Assembly (NCBI RefSeq): GCF_021502725.1
Contig: NZ_JAKFFS010000001.1
Coordinates: 992,001 to 1,056,000 of the forward strand
Direction: 5' to 3'
Length of the DNA: 64,000 bases
Source: Dyadobacter sp. CY345
Lineage (GTDB): Bacteria > Bacteroidota > Bacteroidia > Cytophagales > Spirosomataceae
Part shown: positions 25,812-33,551 of the stretch, in pieces
Numbering within the stretch: the first letter of the stretch is position 1
How the letters are laid out: each line of letters begins with the position of its first letter
Translations under genes and position numbers: made by a program
Notes under the pieces: model-generated
The model's database searches: none
Told to the model about the DNA's origin: nothing
The model's input: the letters and a program-made list of their open reading frames with translations, nothing else

Positions 25812-26903
25812 CTATTTATTTACTGAAGGAATATTTATCTCAAAAATACTTCCTTCACCTACGGTCGAAGTGACATTAATTGTACCTTGTAGCTTCGTAA
25901 TGGCTTCATGAACTATGTAAAGTCCTATCCCTGAACCACTATTTGTTGCGCCTGCACGATAAAACATTTTAAAAATCTTTTCTATATCGTCTTTTTTAAT
26001 ACCTAATCCGTTGTCCTCAAAAGTGATTTTCGTGTGCTGCGGCGTCGCGTAGATGTCCAGTTTAATAAAAGGGTTTTCTTTCCTGGCATCCTGAAACTTT
26101 ACCGCGTTCGTAATCAAATTATTGAAGATGATCCGCAGTTTCATCGCATCTGAATAAAAAACTCCTGTCTGGTTAATATTGGTAATCATATTGATTTTAC
26201 CAAATTCCGGCAGAAATTTAATCGCCTCCGTTACATCATTAACAAGCTGATTGAAATCAATTTCTGTGATTGCCTGAATTCCTCTCGCGTTTTTGTAATA
26301 ATCAATGATGTTAATAATAAAAGTATCCAGTTTTTTGACGGATTGCTTGATCAGATCAAGGTATTCGTTTTGCGACTGAACATCTTCTTCCATCAGAGCC
26401 AGGTTCACTATTCCCAGCACAGACATTAAAGGAGCGCGTAAATCGTGCGATGCACTGTAAACAAATTTATCAAGCTCTTCATACGCCTTTTGCAAATCCA
26501 GATTTCTCTGTTTTAGCTCCGCACGGGTTTTATAGATATCAAATGCATGCGTGATAGCATTTTCAACGTAGGTATAGTCCCAGGGTTTGTCAATAAACCT
26601 GAAAACTTCACCTTTGTTAATCGCGTCAATCGCAGCGCTTATGTCCGTATGACCAGTAATTAAAATCCGGATCGATTCAGGAAATTTGCTTCTTATTTTC
26701 TCGAAAAACTGAACTCCGGTCATACCCGGCATTCTTTGGTCAGCAAGGATAACATGAAATTCTTCCTTTTCCATGATTTCTTCAGCCTCCACAACCGAAA
26801 CAGTTGTAGTGATATCGTATTGTCTCCGGAATGATGCCTTAAACGATTGCAGATTATGTTCCTCGTCGTCTATGTATAAAATACGTATTTTGCTGTCACT
26901 CAT
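25812..26903 (-). CDS. Receiver-histidine kinase hybrid
   Basis: A 363-aa cytosolic phosphorelay protein. A REC domain (1-120) has Asp55 in LADQRMPGMTG and Lys106 in IDKPW. A coiled-coil linker (about 125-148) leads to a HisKA domain with the H-box SASHDLRAPL (His153), then an HATPase with N-box N-LITNAVKF, DNGLGI and GSGIGL. There is no membrane segment, so the REC input controls the kinase. It lies 3 bp after the membrane kinase, consistent with a relay from it. Its REC is clearly paralogous to the divergent receiver at 32436. Confidence 0.92.
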   Translation of the reverse strand: MSDSKIRILYIDDEEHNLQSFKASFRRQYDITTTVSVVEAEEIMEKEEFHVILADQRMPGMTGVQFFEKIRSKFPESIRILITGHTDISAAIDAINKGEVFRFIDKPWDYTYVENAITHAFDIYKTRAELKQRNLDLQKAYEELDKFVYSASHDLRAPLMSVLGIVNLALMEEDVQSQNEYLDLIKQSVKKLDTFIINIIDYYKNARGIQAITEIDFNQLVNDVTEAIKFLPEFGKINMITNINQTGVFYSDAMKLRIIFNNLITNAVKFQDARKENPFIKLDIYATPQHTKITFEDNGLGIKKDDIEKIFKMFYRAGATNSGSGIGLYIVHEAITKLQGTINVTSTVGEGSIFEINIPSVNK

Positions 26904-26906
26904 TTA

Positions 26907-29063
26907 TTATGAAAGGGCTAATTTCTTTGTTATAGGAAGCGTTATCACAAATTCAGTTCCCTTGTTGACTTCGGATATTACTTCAATTGTGCCGTAATGT
27001 ACCTCAATAATTTTAAAAACTATAGATAATCCTAATCCGGTGCCTTCGCCAACATCTTTAGTGGTAAAAAACGGATCGTAAATTTTGGCTTTTACCTCCG
27101 GAGTCATACCAGTTCCATTATCTCTGATTGAAACAGTAACATGTTCACTGTCTTTTAAGAAGGTACGAACCCAGATAGTTGGTTTTCTATCTGGTAATTC
27201 ATCTTTCTGGACCGCATAAATTGAATTGGTCAGAATGTTCATAAAAACCTGATTCATTTTACCGCCATAACACTCGACATTGGGGATACTTCCGAGGTCT
27301 TTGATCAGTTGAAGGTTTGTACCCATCTGATAATTTAAAATAACCAGCGTGGATTCAATGCCTTCGTTTATATTAACAAAGTTAAGATCGGATTCATCTA
27401 CTCTTGAGAAAACTTTCAACCCCTTTACTATTTCCACTGTGCGGCGGGCACCGTCTTCCATTCCGGTTAGTAATAGCCCAAGCTCGGTTTTAATATAGTC
27501 CAGATCGAGGTGGTTTTTAAGCTTTTCTATTTCGACCATTTTTTTCTGAACCCCATCGAGAGAGTCTATCTGCCGGATCTCGTCGTAGGAATCAAGAATT
27601 TCTATTACATCGTCTATATCCCTTCTAAGCGGCCTGATATTTGAACTGACAAAGTTGATTGGATTATTGATTTCATGCGCTATACCCGCGGTTAGTTGAC
27701 CCAGAGAAGCCATCTTCTCAGATTCGATAAGCTGCGACTGTGCATCTTTCAGTTTTGTCAGCGTGTCGTTCAGGTCAGTATTTGATTTTCTCAACTCAAC
27801 GGTTCTTTCGTCAACCCGTTTTTCCAGAATTATATTTTGTTCTTTAACAATTTTTTGATTTTCCAACGAAATTCTGAGCGCTTGTTCCTGCGACAATTCC
27901 CGTTCTTTTTTCAGAATGTTGATTTTGTCAGCTAAGGCAAAAGACAGAAGAATTACTTCAATAGCAGTTCCAAACTGCATGGTATAGTTTGTGAAGACAT
28001 TGTATTGCAGTAAGTTGAGATTCCGCATTACAAACAATATTAATCCCAACAAAAAGATAGACCAGGCCAGTAGGAAAAATTTGGCTGGCCGGTATCCAAG
28101 CAATGATAATTTAAGGGCAATTACAAAAGTGAGAATTGCACCTGTTAATCCGGCAAGATCTACGAAACGATAACTTAGCATACCATTGCCCGTAATAGCA
28201 AAAAATACGGCGACCAGATATATTCCTACGATCACATACAATAGCTTGCCCCAGATCGGCGCGCGTTCGGAAATGTGAAGAAATTCTTTGATGAAAAATA
28301 TAGCAAATATCCCCGCCAGGGCAGAAAACCAGACAATCGCGGTGTTGTTAAAATAATGGGCTTGCGGCCACAGATATTTAAAGGTATATCCGTTTAAAGT
28401 GGTTTGCGCGAGGCCAATGAAAAAGATGTAGAGAACGTAGTAAAGGTAACTTTTGTCCCGTGTTGAAAAATAAATGAACAAATTGTAAAGAATCATAACC
28501 AAAATTATCCCGATAAACATTCCGGTAATAATTTCACTTAACAACGCTGATTGAAAAAAGCCGTTTTCGCTTCTCAGAATCAAAGGAAGTACAACTTGCC
28601 TGCCGCCCTTAACTTTGAGATAGAATGTTTTAGCCGTGTTTTTTTCAACAAGTAATTTAAAAACAATGCTTTGATGGTTTACTTCACGTTCACTGAAAGA
28701 ATAAGTTTCGAGAATGGATCTGTTTTCAACTTTTCCTGAATCGAGAGAATATAACTCACATGAATGCAGCATAGGGTAAGCAAGTTCCAGAAATATCTTC
28801 GGTTCCTCGCTTAAATTCCGAACAGTAAATTTTATCCAATAGGTTGATTTGCTCAGTCCCAGATTCGGTGTCTCAACTTCACTTCTAACAAATTTTATTG
28901 ATTTTGGAAAATTCGGGAATTTATAATTGTTATTCGTGTCTTCCGCCATTTCAAGATATTTGCCAATCAGAATATCTTTTCCGCTGAAATCTATTTCCTC
29001 AGCTTTCAAGGAAAAAGATAACAGGAGAAACAAGGGCAAAAAAACAAATCTGATGAAATTCAT
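26907..29063 (-). CDS. 7TMR-DISM membrane sensor histidine kinase
   Basis: A 718-aa sensor. It has a signal peptide (about 1-21), a periplasmic 7TMR-DISMED2-type beta domain (about 25-165) and seven transmembrane helices (about 180-385). A coiled coil (about 390-445) follows, then a HisKA domain with H-box GIAHEINNP (His463), and an HATPase with DNGTGM and GTGLGLS. The DISM extracellular domain is known to bind small ligands. Its position right after the E1-nitroreductase and GNAT genes suggests it senses a related compound, which is inference. Gap to the hybrid gene is 3 bp. Confidence 0.92.
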   Translation of the reverse strand: MNFIRFVFLPLFLLLSFSLKAEEIDFSGKDILIGKYLEMAEDTNNNYKFPNFPKSIKFVRSEVETPNLGLSKSTYWIKFTVRNLSEEPKIFLELAYPMLHSCELYSLDSGKVENRSILETYSFSEREVNHQSIVFKLLVEKNTAKTFYLKVKGGRQVVLPLILRSENGFFQSALLSEIITGMFIGIILVMILYNLFIYFSTRDKSYLYYVLYIFFIGLAQTTLNGYTFKYLWPQAHYFNNTAIVWFSALAGIFAIFFIKEFLHISERAPIWGKLLYVIVGIYLVAVFFAITGNGMLSYRFVDLAGLTGAILTFVIALKLSLLGYRPAKFFLLAWSIFLLGLILFVMRNLNLLQYNVFTNYTMQFGTAIEVILLSFALADKINILKKERELSQEQALRISLENQKIVKEQNIILEKRVDERTVELRKSNTDLNDTLTKLKDAQSQLIESEKMASLGQLTAGIAHEINNPINFVSSNIRPLRRDIDDVIEILDSYDEIRQIDSLDGVQKKMVEIEKLKNHLDLDYIKTELGLLLTGMEDGARRTVEIVKGLKVFSRVDESDLNFVNINEGIESTLVILNYQMGTNLQLIKDLGSIPNVECYGGKMNQVFMNILTNSIYAVQKDELPDRKPTIWVRTFLKDSEHVTVSIRDNGTGMTPEVKAKIYDPFFTTKDVGEGTGLGLSIVFKIIEVHYGTIEVISEVNKGTEFVITLPITKKLALS

Positions 29064-29074
29064 CGTTTCAATAA

Positions 29075-29761
29075 TTACAATTTTGTATGATAGATAATAT
29101 CCATTTCTCCCTTAGGACCCTTTTCAATCGCTTCCTGATTTGGCGTTTCGCGCAGATCAAAAATACGTTCTCTTTCTTCGGCATGTGCGCCGGGAAGATT
29201 AACAATATCTTTGATGATAAGGGCGGTTGCCACCAATCCTTCTTTTGGATAATAAAATGTACCGTTGTTTCCCAACTCTCTGATAATCTCAAATCCAACG
29301 CGGGCGCAATTTCTTAAAGTTGCAGGAGAACACAAAGCCATAAGATATTGAACGTTTACCTGCGTGGCAATGGCAACGCCGATTCTGCCAAGGAAAATGC
29401 TTCCGATCCCGTATCCGGCAACCTCTTTTGAATTAAAAAGGCCGCAAAACTCTCCAACGCTCTGGCTTCCGATATTGTCAACGTATTGATAAATTCCAGT
29501 ATCAATTTTTGCAATTGCGTCTTCCATCGGCATTTTCATTTCGTGCGAACGGATCTGGATCCTGCCTCCTCCATATATTTTCTCCCCGTCTTCCGATTCG
29601 ACAAGGACAACATAAGTCTGAGGGTCATGCAGCCAGTCTATGCTCGCTGATGTTACTTTTTTAACGCCATAGGACTCTAAAACTTTTCGATGTCCGTCTA
29701 CATAACGCAGACTCGTTTCAACGTCATCCGGAGATTTGAATGCTCTGATTTTGGCTACCAT
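29075..29761 (-). CDS. GNAT-fold acyltransferase-like protein, FeeM-like
   Basis: A 228-aa protein with a GNAT-like core: GGGRIQIR (about 64-71), a middle strand region and the late CSPATLRNCARVGFEII helix typical of N-acyl amino acid synthases and autoinducer-synthase relatives. It could acylate an amine using acyl-ACP or acyl-CoA. The ATG at 29761 overlaps the stop of the upstream fusion gene as TAATG, so the two are translationally coupled. The downstream sensor kinase starts 11 bp later. FeeM likeness is my judgement from pattern; a search is needed to confirm it. Confidence 0.6.
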   Translation of the reverse strand: MVAKIRAFKSPDDVETSLRYVDGHRKVLESYGVKKVTSASIDWLHDPQTYVVLVESEDGEKIYGGGRIQIRSHEMKMPMEDAIAKIDTGIYQYVDNIGSQSVGEFCGLFNSKEVAGYGIGSIFLGRIGVAIATQVNVQYLMALCSPATLRNCARVGFEIIRELGNNGTFYYPKEGLVATALIIKDIVNLPGAHAEERERIFDLRETPNQEAIEKGPKGEMDIIYHTKL

Positions 29762-32058
29762 TATAATGCTTTGTTGTCAATAAACAATATTTCGGATAAG
29801 GGTAGGCGTTTGGATTTAATGGCAGGCTTATCAGCCTTTGCGATCTTGAAGAGAAAAGTTTCAGCCACATTTTCATCGACCGGGATGATATCAATAAATT
29901 TGGCGCGCAATTGCCTGATAATCTCGACCTCGTCGTTATCCAATCCTTCGGTACCGTTGGCATTCAGTCGGGCAAATAAATAGAGTGGAGCATTCAGGGG
30001 ATGAATCGCAAATCCCAGTTGTTCTGCTTTCAGCCAAAGTCTTTGCAAGGCGATTCCGCCAGCAAAATAATCAGCAGAACCTGTTCCTTTAACTGTTATC
30101 AAACCAATTCCGGATGCCAGGCTGGCTGTTCGCATGACACCATCTACAAGCGCATTTGCACCTCCGATTGTTTTTAAAACTTCTGCAATTTTCGGATCTT
30201 TAATAATGGAAAGAGCGGCAATTTGCGCAGGAATCATTCCCATTTCCCGAACATCAATACCGTCTCCTGACAGATCTGCATGGTCGGGAGTCCATCGGAT
30301 ATTCCTTTCATAAAAGTCCTTATGCCCTGCTTTATTGAGTAAAGTAATACGTTCACTTTCTCCAATAATTTTGCCAAGACTTAGAATTTTTTCCCTATCT
30401 GTTATAAAATAAATTTTTCCTCCCTGAACGCTTTCGACGGATTCTGCCAAACTTTTTATTTCATCCGGCGTCATTAAAACAGGCTGAGAAAGGCTGCGGT
30501 TAGAAGACCTGTTCTCAATAAACGCAACGGATTCCGGGTCGTAAATCGGCTCGAAGTCCGGATAATCGTCGTCCTTGTAAAAGTCTATGATAGCAATCAA
30601 ACTTTTATCCTCAGGCAAAGGGAAAAGCTCACTTTTTACTTTCAGATTATGCTGATTTGTTTTTAGCAGAAGATTTTCATAGGCCGCTCCAAGTGAAACG
30701 TGGGCAGCAATATCTGAAAAGTTGGCAAATGAAAACGACCTTTTTTCGTCATGAAAAAGAAAAAGTCGTCCATTGCGGTAAAGCCACTTCCAGGGTTGGT
30801 CATTTGCGTTAGAAGGAGCCAGTCCGGCAGCTTCAACAATATCGGAAACCACCTGCAAATCAGGTTTGTATGAATCGTCAGCGCCCGGAAATGAATCAGC
30901 CTTTTTTATGGCATCTTCCAATGAAAACGGATTGAAAGGATTTTGGTCATCTAAGGACTTACCGGCAGCGTTTTTGTTGCCAATGATTTTTTCAAGATCT
31001 ACATAATATCGTCCGGACTCGTTGTATTGGTCCAGAAGAATCCTGCGGCAAACATCTGTTACCACACCGCCTCCCAGCGTAACAGCGCTTGCCAGCTGTG
31101 GCCAGGTGCTAATCGATTGACCCACTTCAATGAGCGAAAGTTGCCCGCGCAAAGAGCTGTTTTTGGCATCGACTATTTTGAGTACAAGTGGCAACCGATC
31201 TTCCGGACTTATATTTTTCAATCTTTCAGGAGGTATGCCATCCAGAAATCCATGCAAAATGGACCGATCTGCTTCGAGGTCAAAACGCTCCACATCGAGC
31301 ATACCTTTGTCGCTGGTTTCCATAACGACAGGAATCTGGTATTTCTTTGCCATCTGGCGGCAGGCGATCTTCATTTCAAGCCCGTCACACTCATCTACCA
31401 GAATGTCAAGTTTTCCTCCTTCAAGCAAAAAGGCTTCCAGATTTTCATCGGTAAGCCCTTCCTGATAACATTCAATATTTATGAACGGGTCGATTTCTGC
31501 AATTTCCCGCGCTGTAACAACACATTTATTGAGCCCGATATTTTGTATTCCGGTTTTTATCCGGTTGAGATTGCTTAGTTCGATGGTATCAAAATCCGCA
31601 AGTTTCAGAGTGCTGCAAATCCTTTCAGTTGCAATACTAAGCGCTACGGCGTGGCCTACTGACAGTCCAATGATCCCGATTTTTTTACTAAACAGACTGG
31701 TCTGTTCAGATGGAGTAATTTTAAACTTATTACGGCTGGTTCTTAATTCAATAAATTCCTCTTTATCAAGGATATGGATCATTTTATTAAGCCAGGGATA
31801 ATAAACCCATATACCCTCATTTTCAGCGGATCTGTTTTCTATCCAGCTGTCATATATCGCATCGGTATCAGCCGGGGAAAGTCTTTGTTTGGGGCTCCGT
31901 ATCTTAAAAAGCTCTTTTTTCTGGGAAGAAAATAAATCCAGAACTATTTTATCGGTTTTAACTGAAATAATATCGTTGAATTTTTGTCTGTCAGACTCCT
32001 TACTCAATTCAAATAAAACGGGTAAATAGATTTCATTTAATTCTAAATCTTGATACAT
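29761..32058 (-). CDS. E1-like (ThiF) / nitroreductase fusion, Rv1355c (MoeY) type
   Basis: A 765-aa cytosolic fusion. An N-terminal domain of unknown fold (1-115) precedes an E1-like adenylation domain (about 125-350) with the nucleotide loop IGIIGLSVG (127-135) and IELSNLNR (159-166), the conserved E1 signature. The C-terminal nitroreductase domain (about 400-740) has AAGLAPSNANDQPW and a flavin-site GTGSADYFAGG segment. It resembles the Rv1355c family of unknown function, which NCBI describes as ThiF plus nitroreductase. The reaction may be adenylation of a carboxylate followed by flavin redox chemistry, an inference. Confidence 0.8.
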   Translation of the reverse strand: MYQDLELNEIYLPVLFELSKESDRQKFNDIISVKTDKIVLDLFSSQKKELFKIRSPKQRLSPADTDAIYDSWIENRSAENEGIWVYYPWLNKMIHILDKEEFIELRTSRNKFKITPSEQTSLFSKKIGIIGLSVGHAVALSIATERICSTLKLADFDTIELSNLNRIKTGIQNIGLNKCVVTAREIAEIDPFINIECYQEGLTDENLEAFLLEGGKLDILVDECDGLEMKIACRQMAKKYQIPVVMETSDKGMLDVERFDLEADRSILHGFLDGIPPERLKNISPEDRLPLVLKIVDAKNSSLRGQLSLIEVGQSISTWPQLASAVTLGGGVVTDVCRRILLDQYNESGRYYVDLEKIIGNKNAAGKSLDDQNPFNPFSLEDAIKKADSFPGADDSYKPDLQVVSDIVEAAGLAPSNANDQPWKWLYRNGRLFLFHDEKRSFSFANFSDIAAHVSLGAAYENLLLKTNQHNLKVKSELFPLPEDKSLIAIIDFYKDDDYPDFEPIYDPESVAFIENRSSNRSLSQPVLMTPDEIKSLAESVESVQGGKIYFITDREKILSLGKIIGESERITLLNKAGHKDFYERNIRWTPDHADLSGDGIDVREMGMIPAQIAALSIIKDPKIAEVLKTIGGANALVDGVMRTASLASGIGLITVKGTGSADYFAGGIALQRLWLKAEQLGFAIHPLNAPLYLFARLNANGTEGLDNDEVEIIRQLRAKFIDIIPVDENVAETFLFKIAKADKPAIKSKRLPLSEILFIDNKAL

Positions 32059-32155
32059 CTTTAAGCTTGCGTTGAGCGGTTATTTTCCGGAAATTTTCAT
32101 AAAACGTCGCATATCTCTGACAATCTAAACATAATTTTAGAAGAACAATAATTAC

Positions 32156-32257
32156 ATGTCCAAGTTATCCCAAAGTTCAGTCGGTGAGGTTACAGTTTAT
32201 AAAGAAAACCGTGTTCTTAAAACAAGAATTAATGTAATAATGCTGTCGCTTAATTAA
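32156..32257 (+). CDS. Possible 33-aa peptide ORF
   Basis: MSKLSQSSVGEVTVYKENRV then LKTRINVIMLSLN, basic and Ser-rich, with a hydrophobic end. It has no recognisable RBS, and the perfect promoter box lies downstream of it, not upstream. Its only support is position beside a putative small-molecule system. It could be a precursor peptide, a leader peptide or chance. Confidence 0.2.
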   Translation: MSKLSQSSVGEVTVYKENRVLKTRINVIMLSLN

Positions 32258-32317
32258 CAATAACACCGCGGATTTGTTCTATTATTTTTATAGTATGTTA
32301 ATTTCTGATCAAACATA

Positions 32318-32325
32318 TATATTTG
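32318..32325 (+). promoter_or_regulatory. -7 promoter element of the receiver gene
   Basis: TATATTTG is a perfect TAnnTTTG match; the -33 region is unclear. The leader to the ATG at 32436 would be about 104 nt. Confidence 0.45.
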
Positions 32326-32435
32326 CAACGATACAATAAAATTACCGTAGAAATAATATTACCTAATTTGAAAATAATCTTGTATTTTTAGAAACATGAA
32401 TTTATAAGTTTATTTCAGAGTTTACAACCCAAAAA

Positions 32436-32903
32436 ATGGAAAGCCCCGAGAAAATTAGTATCCTCTATGTGGATGATGAAGTAAATAATTTGAATTCTTT
32501 TAAAGCGGCATTCAGAAGAGATTTTAACGTACTGACAGTAACCTCGGGCAAGGAGGGATTAGAGGTTTTAAAGTCAAATAGAGTCCATGTTATTATCACG
32601 GATCAACGGATGCCGGAGATGACAGGAGTTGATTTTTTGATAGAAGTATTGAAGGAATATACCGACCCAATACGAATATTGTTGACCGGTTATTCTGATA
32701 TAACAGCTGTGATTGATGCAGTCAACAAGGGGCACATTTACTATTATTTGAATAAGCCTTGGGATGAGCAGCAGTTAAGGATCATTATCAAAAATGCCTA
32801 CGAGATATTCAGTTTACGTGAAAAAAACAGAGATCTTCTCGAAAAACTGATTGATGCTAACAACCAACTGGAATTCTTACTGAGACAGAAACTAATCTCC
32901 TAA
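32436..32903 (+). CDS. Receiver-domain protein with coiled-coil tail
   Basis: A 155-aa protein with a REC domain (ILYVDDEVNN, DQRMPEMTG with the acceptor Asp, KPWDEQ). It is very close to the REC of the hybrid kinase (25812-26903), sharing blocks such as DQRMP-MTGV and the KPWD loop. A helical tail (REKNRDLLEKLIDANNQLEF) corresponds to the linker of that hybrid but stops before any kinase domain. It is divergent from the operon and probably an alternative phosphate acceptor in the same relay. Confidence 0.88.
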   Translation: MESPEKISILYVDDEVNNLNSFKAAFRRDFNVLTVTSGKEGLEVLKSNRVHVIITDQRMPEMTGVDFLIEVLKEYTDPIRILLTGYSDITAVIDAVNKGHIYYYLNKPWDEQQLRIIIKNAYEIFSLREKNRDLLEKLIDANNQLEFLLRQKLIS

Positions 32904-32949
32904 TTTATTGTGATTCAAGGTTGTCTCCTCCTCACTTTTCGAATATTCT

Positions 32950-33117
32950 CTATCTTCTTCTGAAATTGATACCTTTTCTGATCAAAGGTGTCAATTTTAT
33001 TTCTTTTACCATATACCCCAAAATGTAATAAACTGTGGTAAAAATCAGCGCTGTTAAAATTACAGTAGCGATCATAAGATTACCCAACACCTGCATAAAA
33101 GTGATCAAATCAGCCAT
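32950..33117 (-). CDS. 55-aa single-pass membrane protein
   Basis: Reading the gap gives MADLITFMQVLGN, a hydrophobic helix (about 14-36) with LMIATVILTALIFT, and a basic tail ending NFRRR. It is too short for most gene finders. The topology (acidic/neutral start, basic end) suggests N-out, C-in. It converges with the receiver gene, with 47 bp between. No promoter box was found. I do not recognise the family; similar small membrane proteins occur beside Bacteroidota regulators. Confidence 0.55.
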   Translation of the reverse strand: MADLITFMQVLGNLMIATVILTALIFTTVYYILGYMVKEIKLTPLIRKGINFRRR

Positions 33118-33291
33118 AACGTTTGTTGATGAAGTGTTTTGTTATAAGTTCATCAGAGTATTTTAAAAAATTATTCCTGACTGACGCGGGCAGGCAATTC
33201 CCCAAAAACTATGTATCTGTCTGCTTTGCAGGTTGGTATCTTTTTTGTGTTTCGCCTGGTAGATAGATTAAATCAACAAACATATTTTACC

Positions 33292-33489
33292 ATGAAAAAC
33301 ATTAAAACCACCCTGGTTCTTTCTTCTTTGTTGCTGACTAGTATGCTTTCATCCTGCTCACGGCAAACGGGCACAGATAATAAAAAAGTGCAAACGACTG
33401 AAAATAAGACAGAAGGCTACTTGTACCATCAAAATGATCACAATATGAAAGGTGACTCAACAACGGTTAAGAAAAGCGTAAATAATTAG
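33292..33489 (+). CDS. Small predicted lipoprotein
   Basis: A 65-aa product from the ATG at 33292; the longer frame from 33211 has no signal. A signal peptide ending in LSSC (Cys19 or so) is the lipobox. The mature peptide is short, polar and rich in Lys, Thr, Asn and His. It is unrecognised, probably anchored in the outer membrane or periplasm. It ends at a strong terminator. Confidence 0.6.
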   Translation: MKNIKTTLVLSSLLLTSMLSSCSRQTGTDNKKVQTTENKTEGYLYHQNDHNMKGDSTTVKKSVNN

Positions 33490-33492
33490 CAT

Positions 33493-33533
33493 AAAAAACA
33501 TCCACAGATTGATGTCTCTGTGGATGTTTTTTT
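33493..33533. terminator. Bidirectional terminator
   Basis: A 16-bp stem, aaaaaacatccacaga (33493-33508) with tctgtggatgtttttt, flanked by A and T runs, lies between the lipoprotein gene and the convergent old yellow enzyme gene. Confidence 0.85.
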
Positions 33534-33551
33534 AGATCCTTAAAATAGATT

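Larger units (their letters stand above)
32059..32435. other. Divergent control region between the E1 fusion and the receiver gene
   Basis: This 377-bp AT-rich gap contains the promoters for both directions. A perfect -7 box on the plus strand is at 32318-32325. No perfect box was found on the minus strand. A 33-aa plus-strand ORF (32156-32257) lies in its left half. No operator palindrome is evident. Confidence 0.6.

Noticed and set aside
31027-31578. A 183-aa frame antisense to the E1 fusion gene
   Set aside because: The opposite frame carries all the E1 and nitroreductase motifs; the antisense frame has no domain, signal or promoter.
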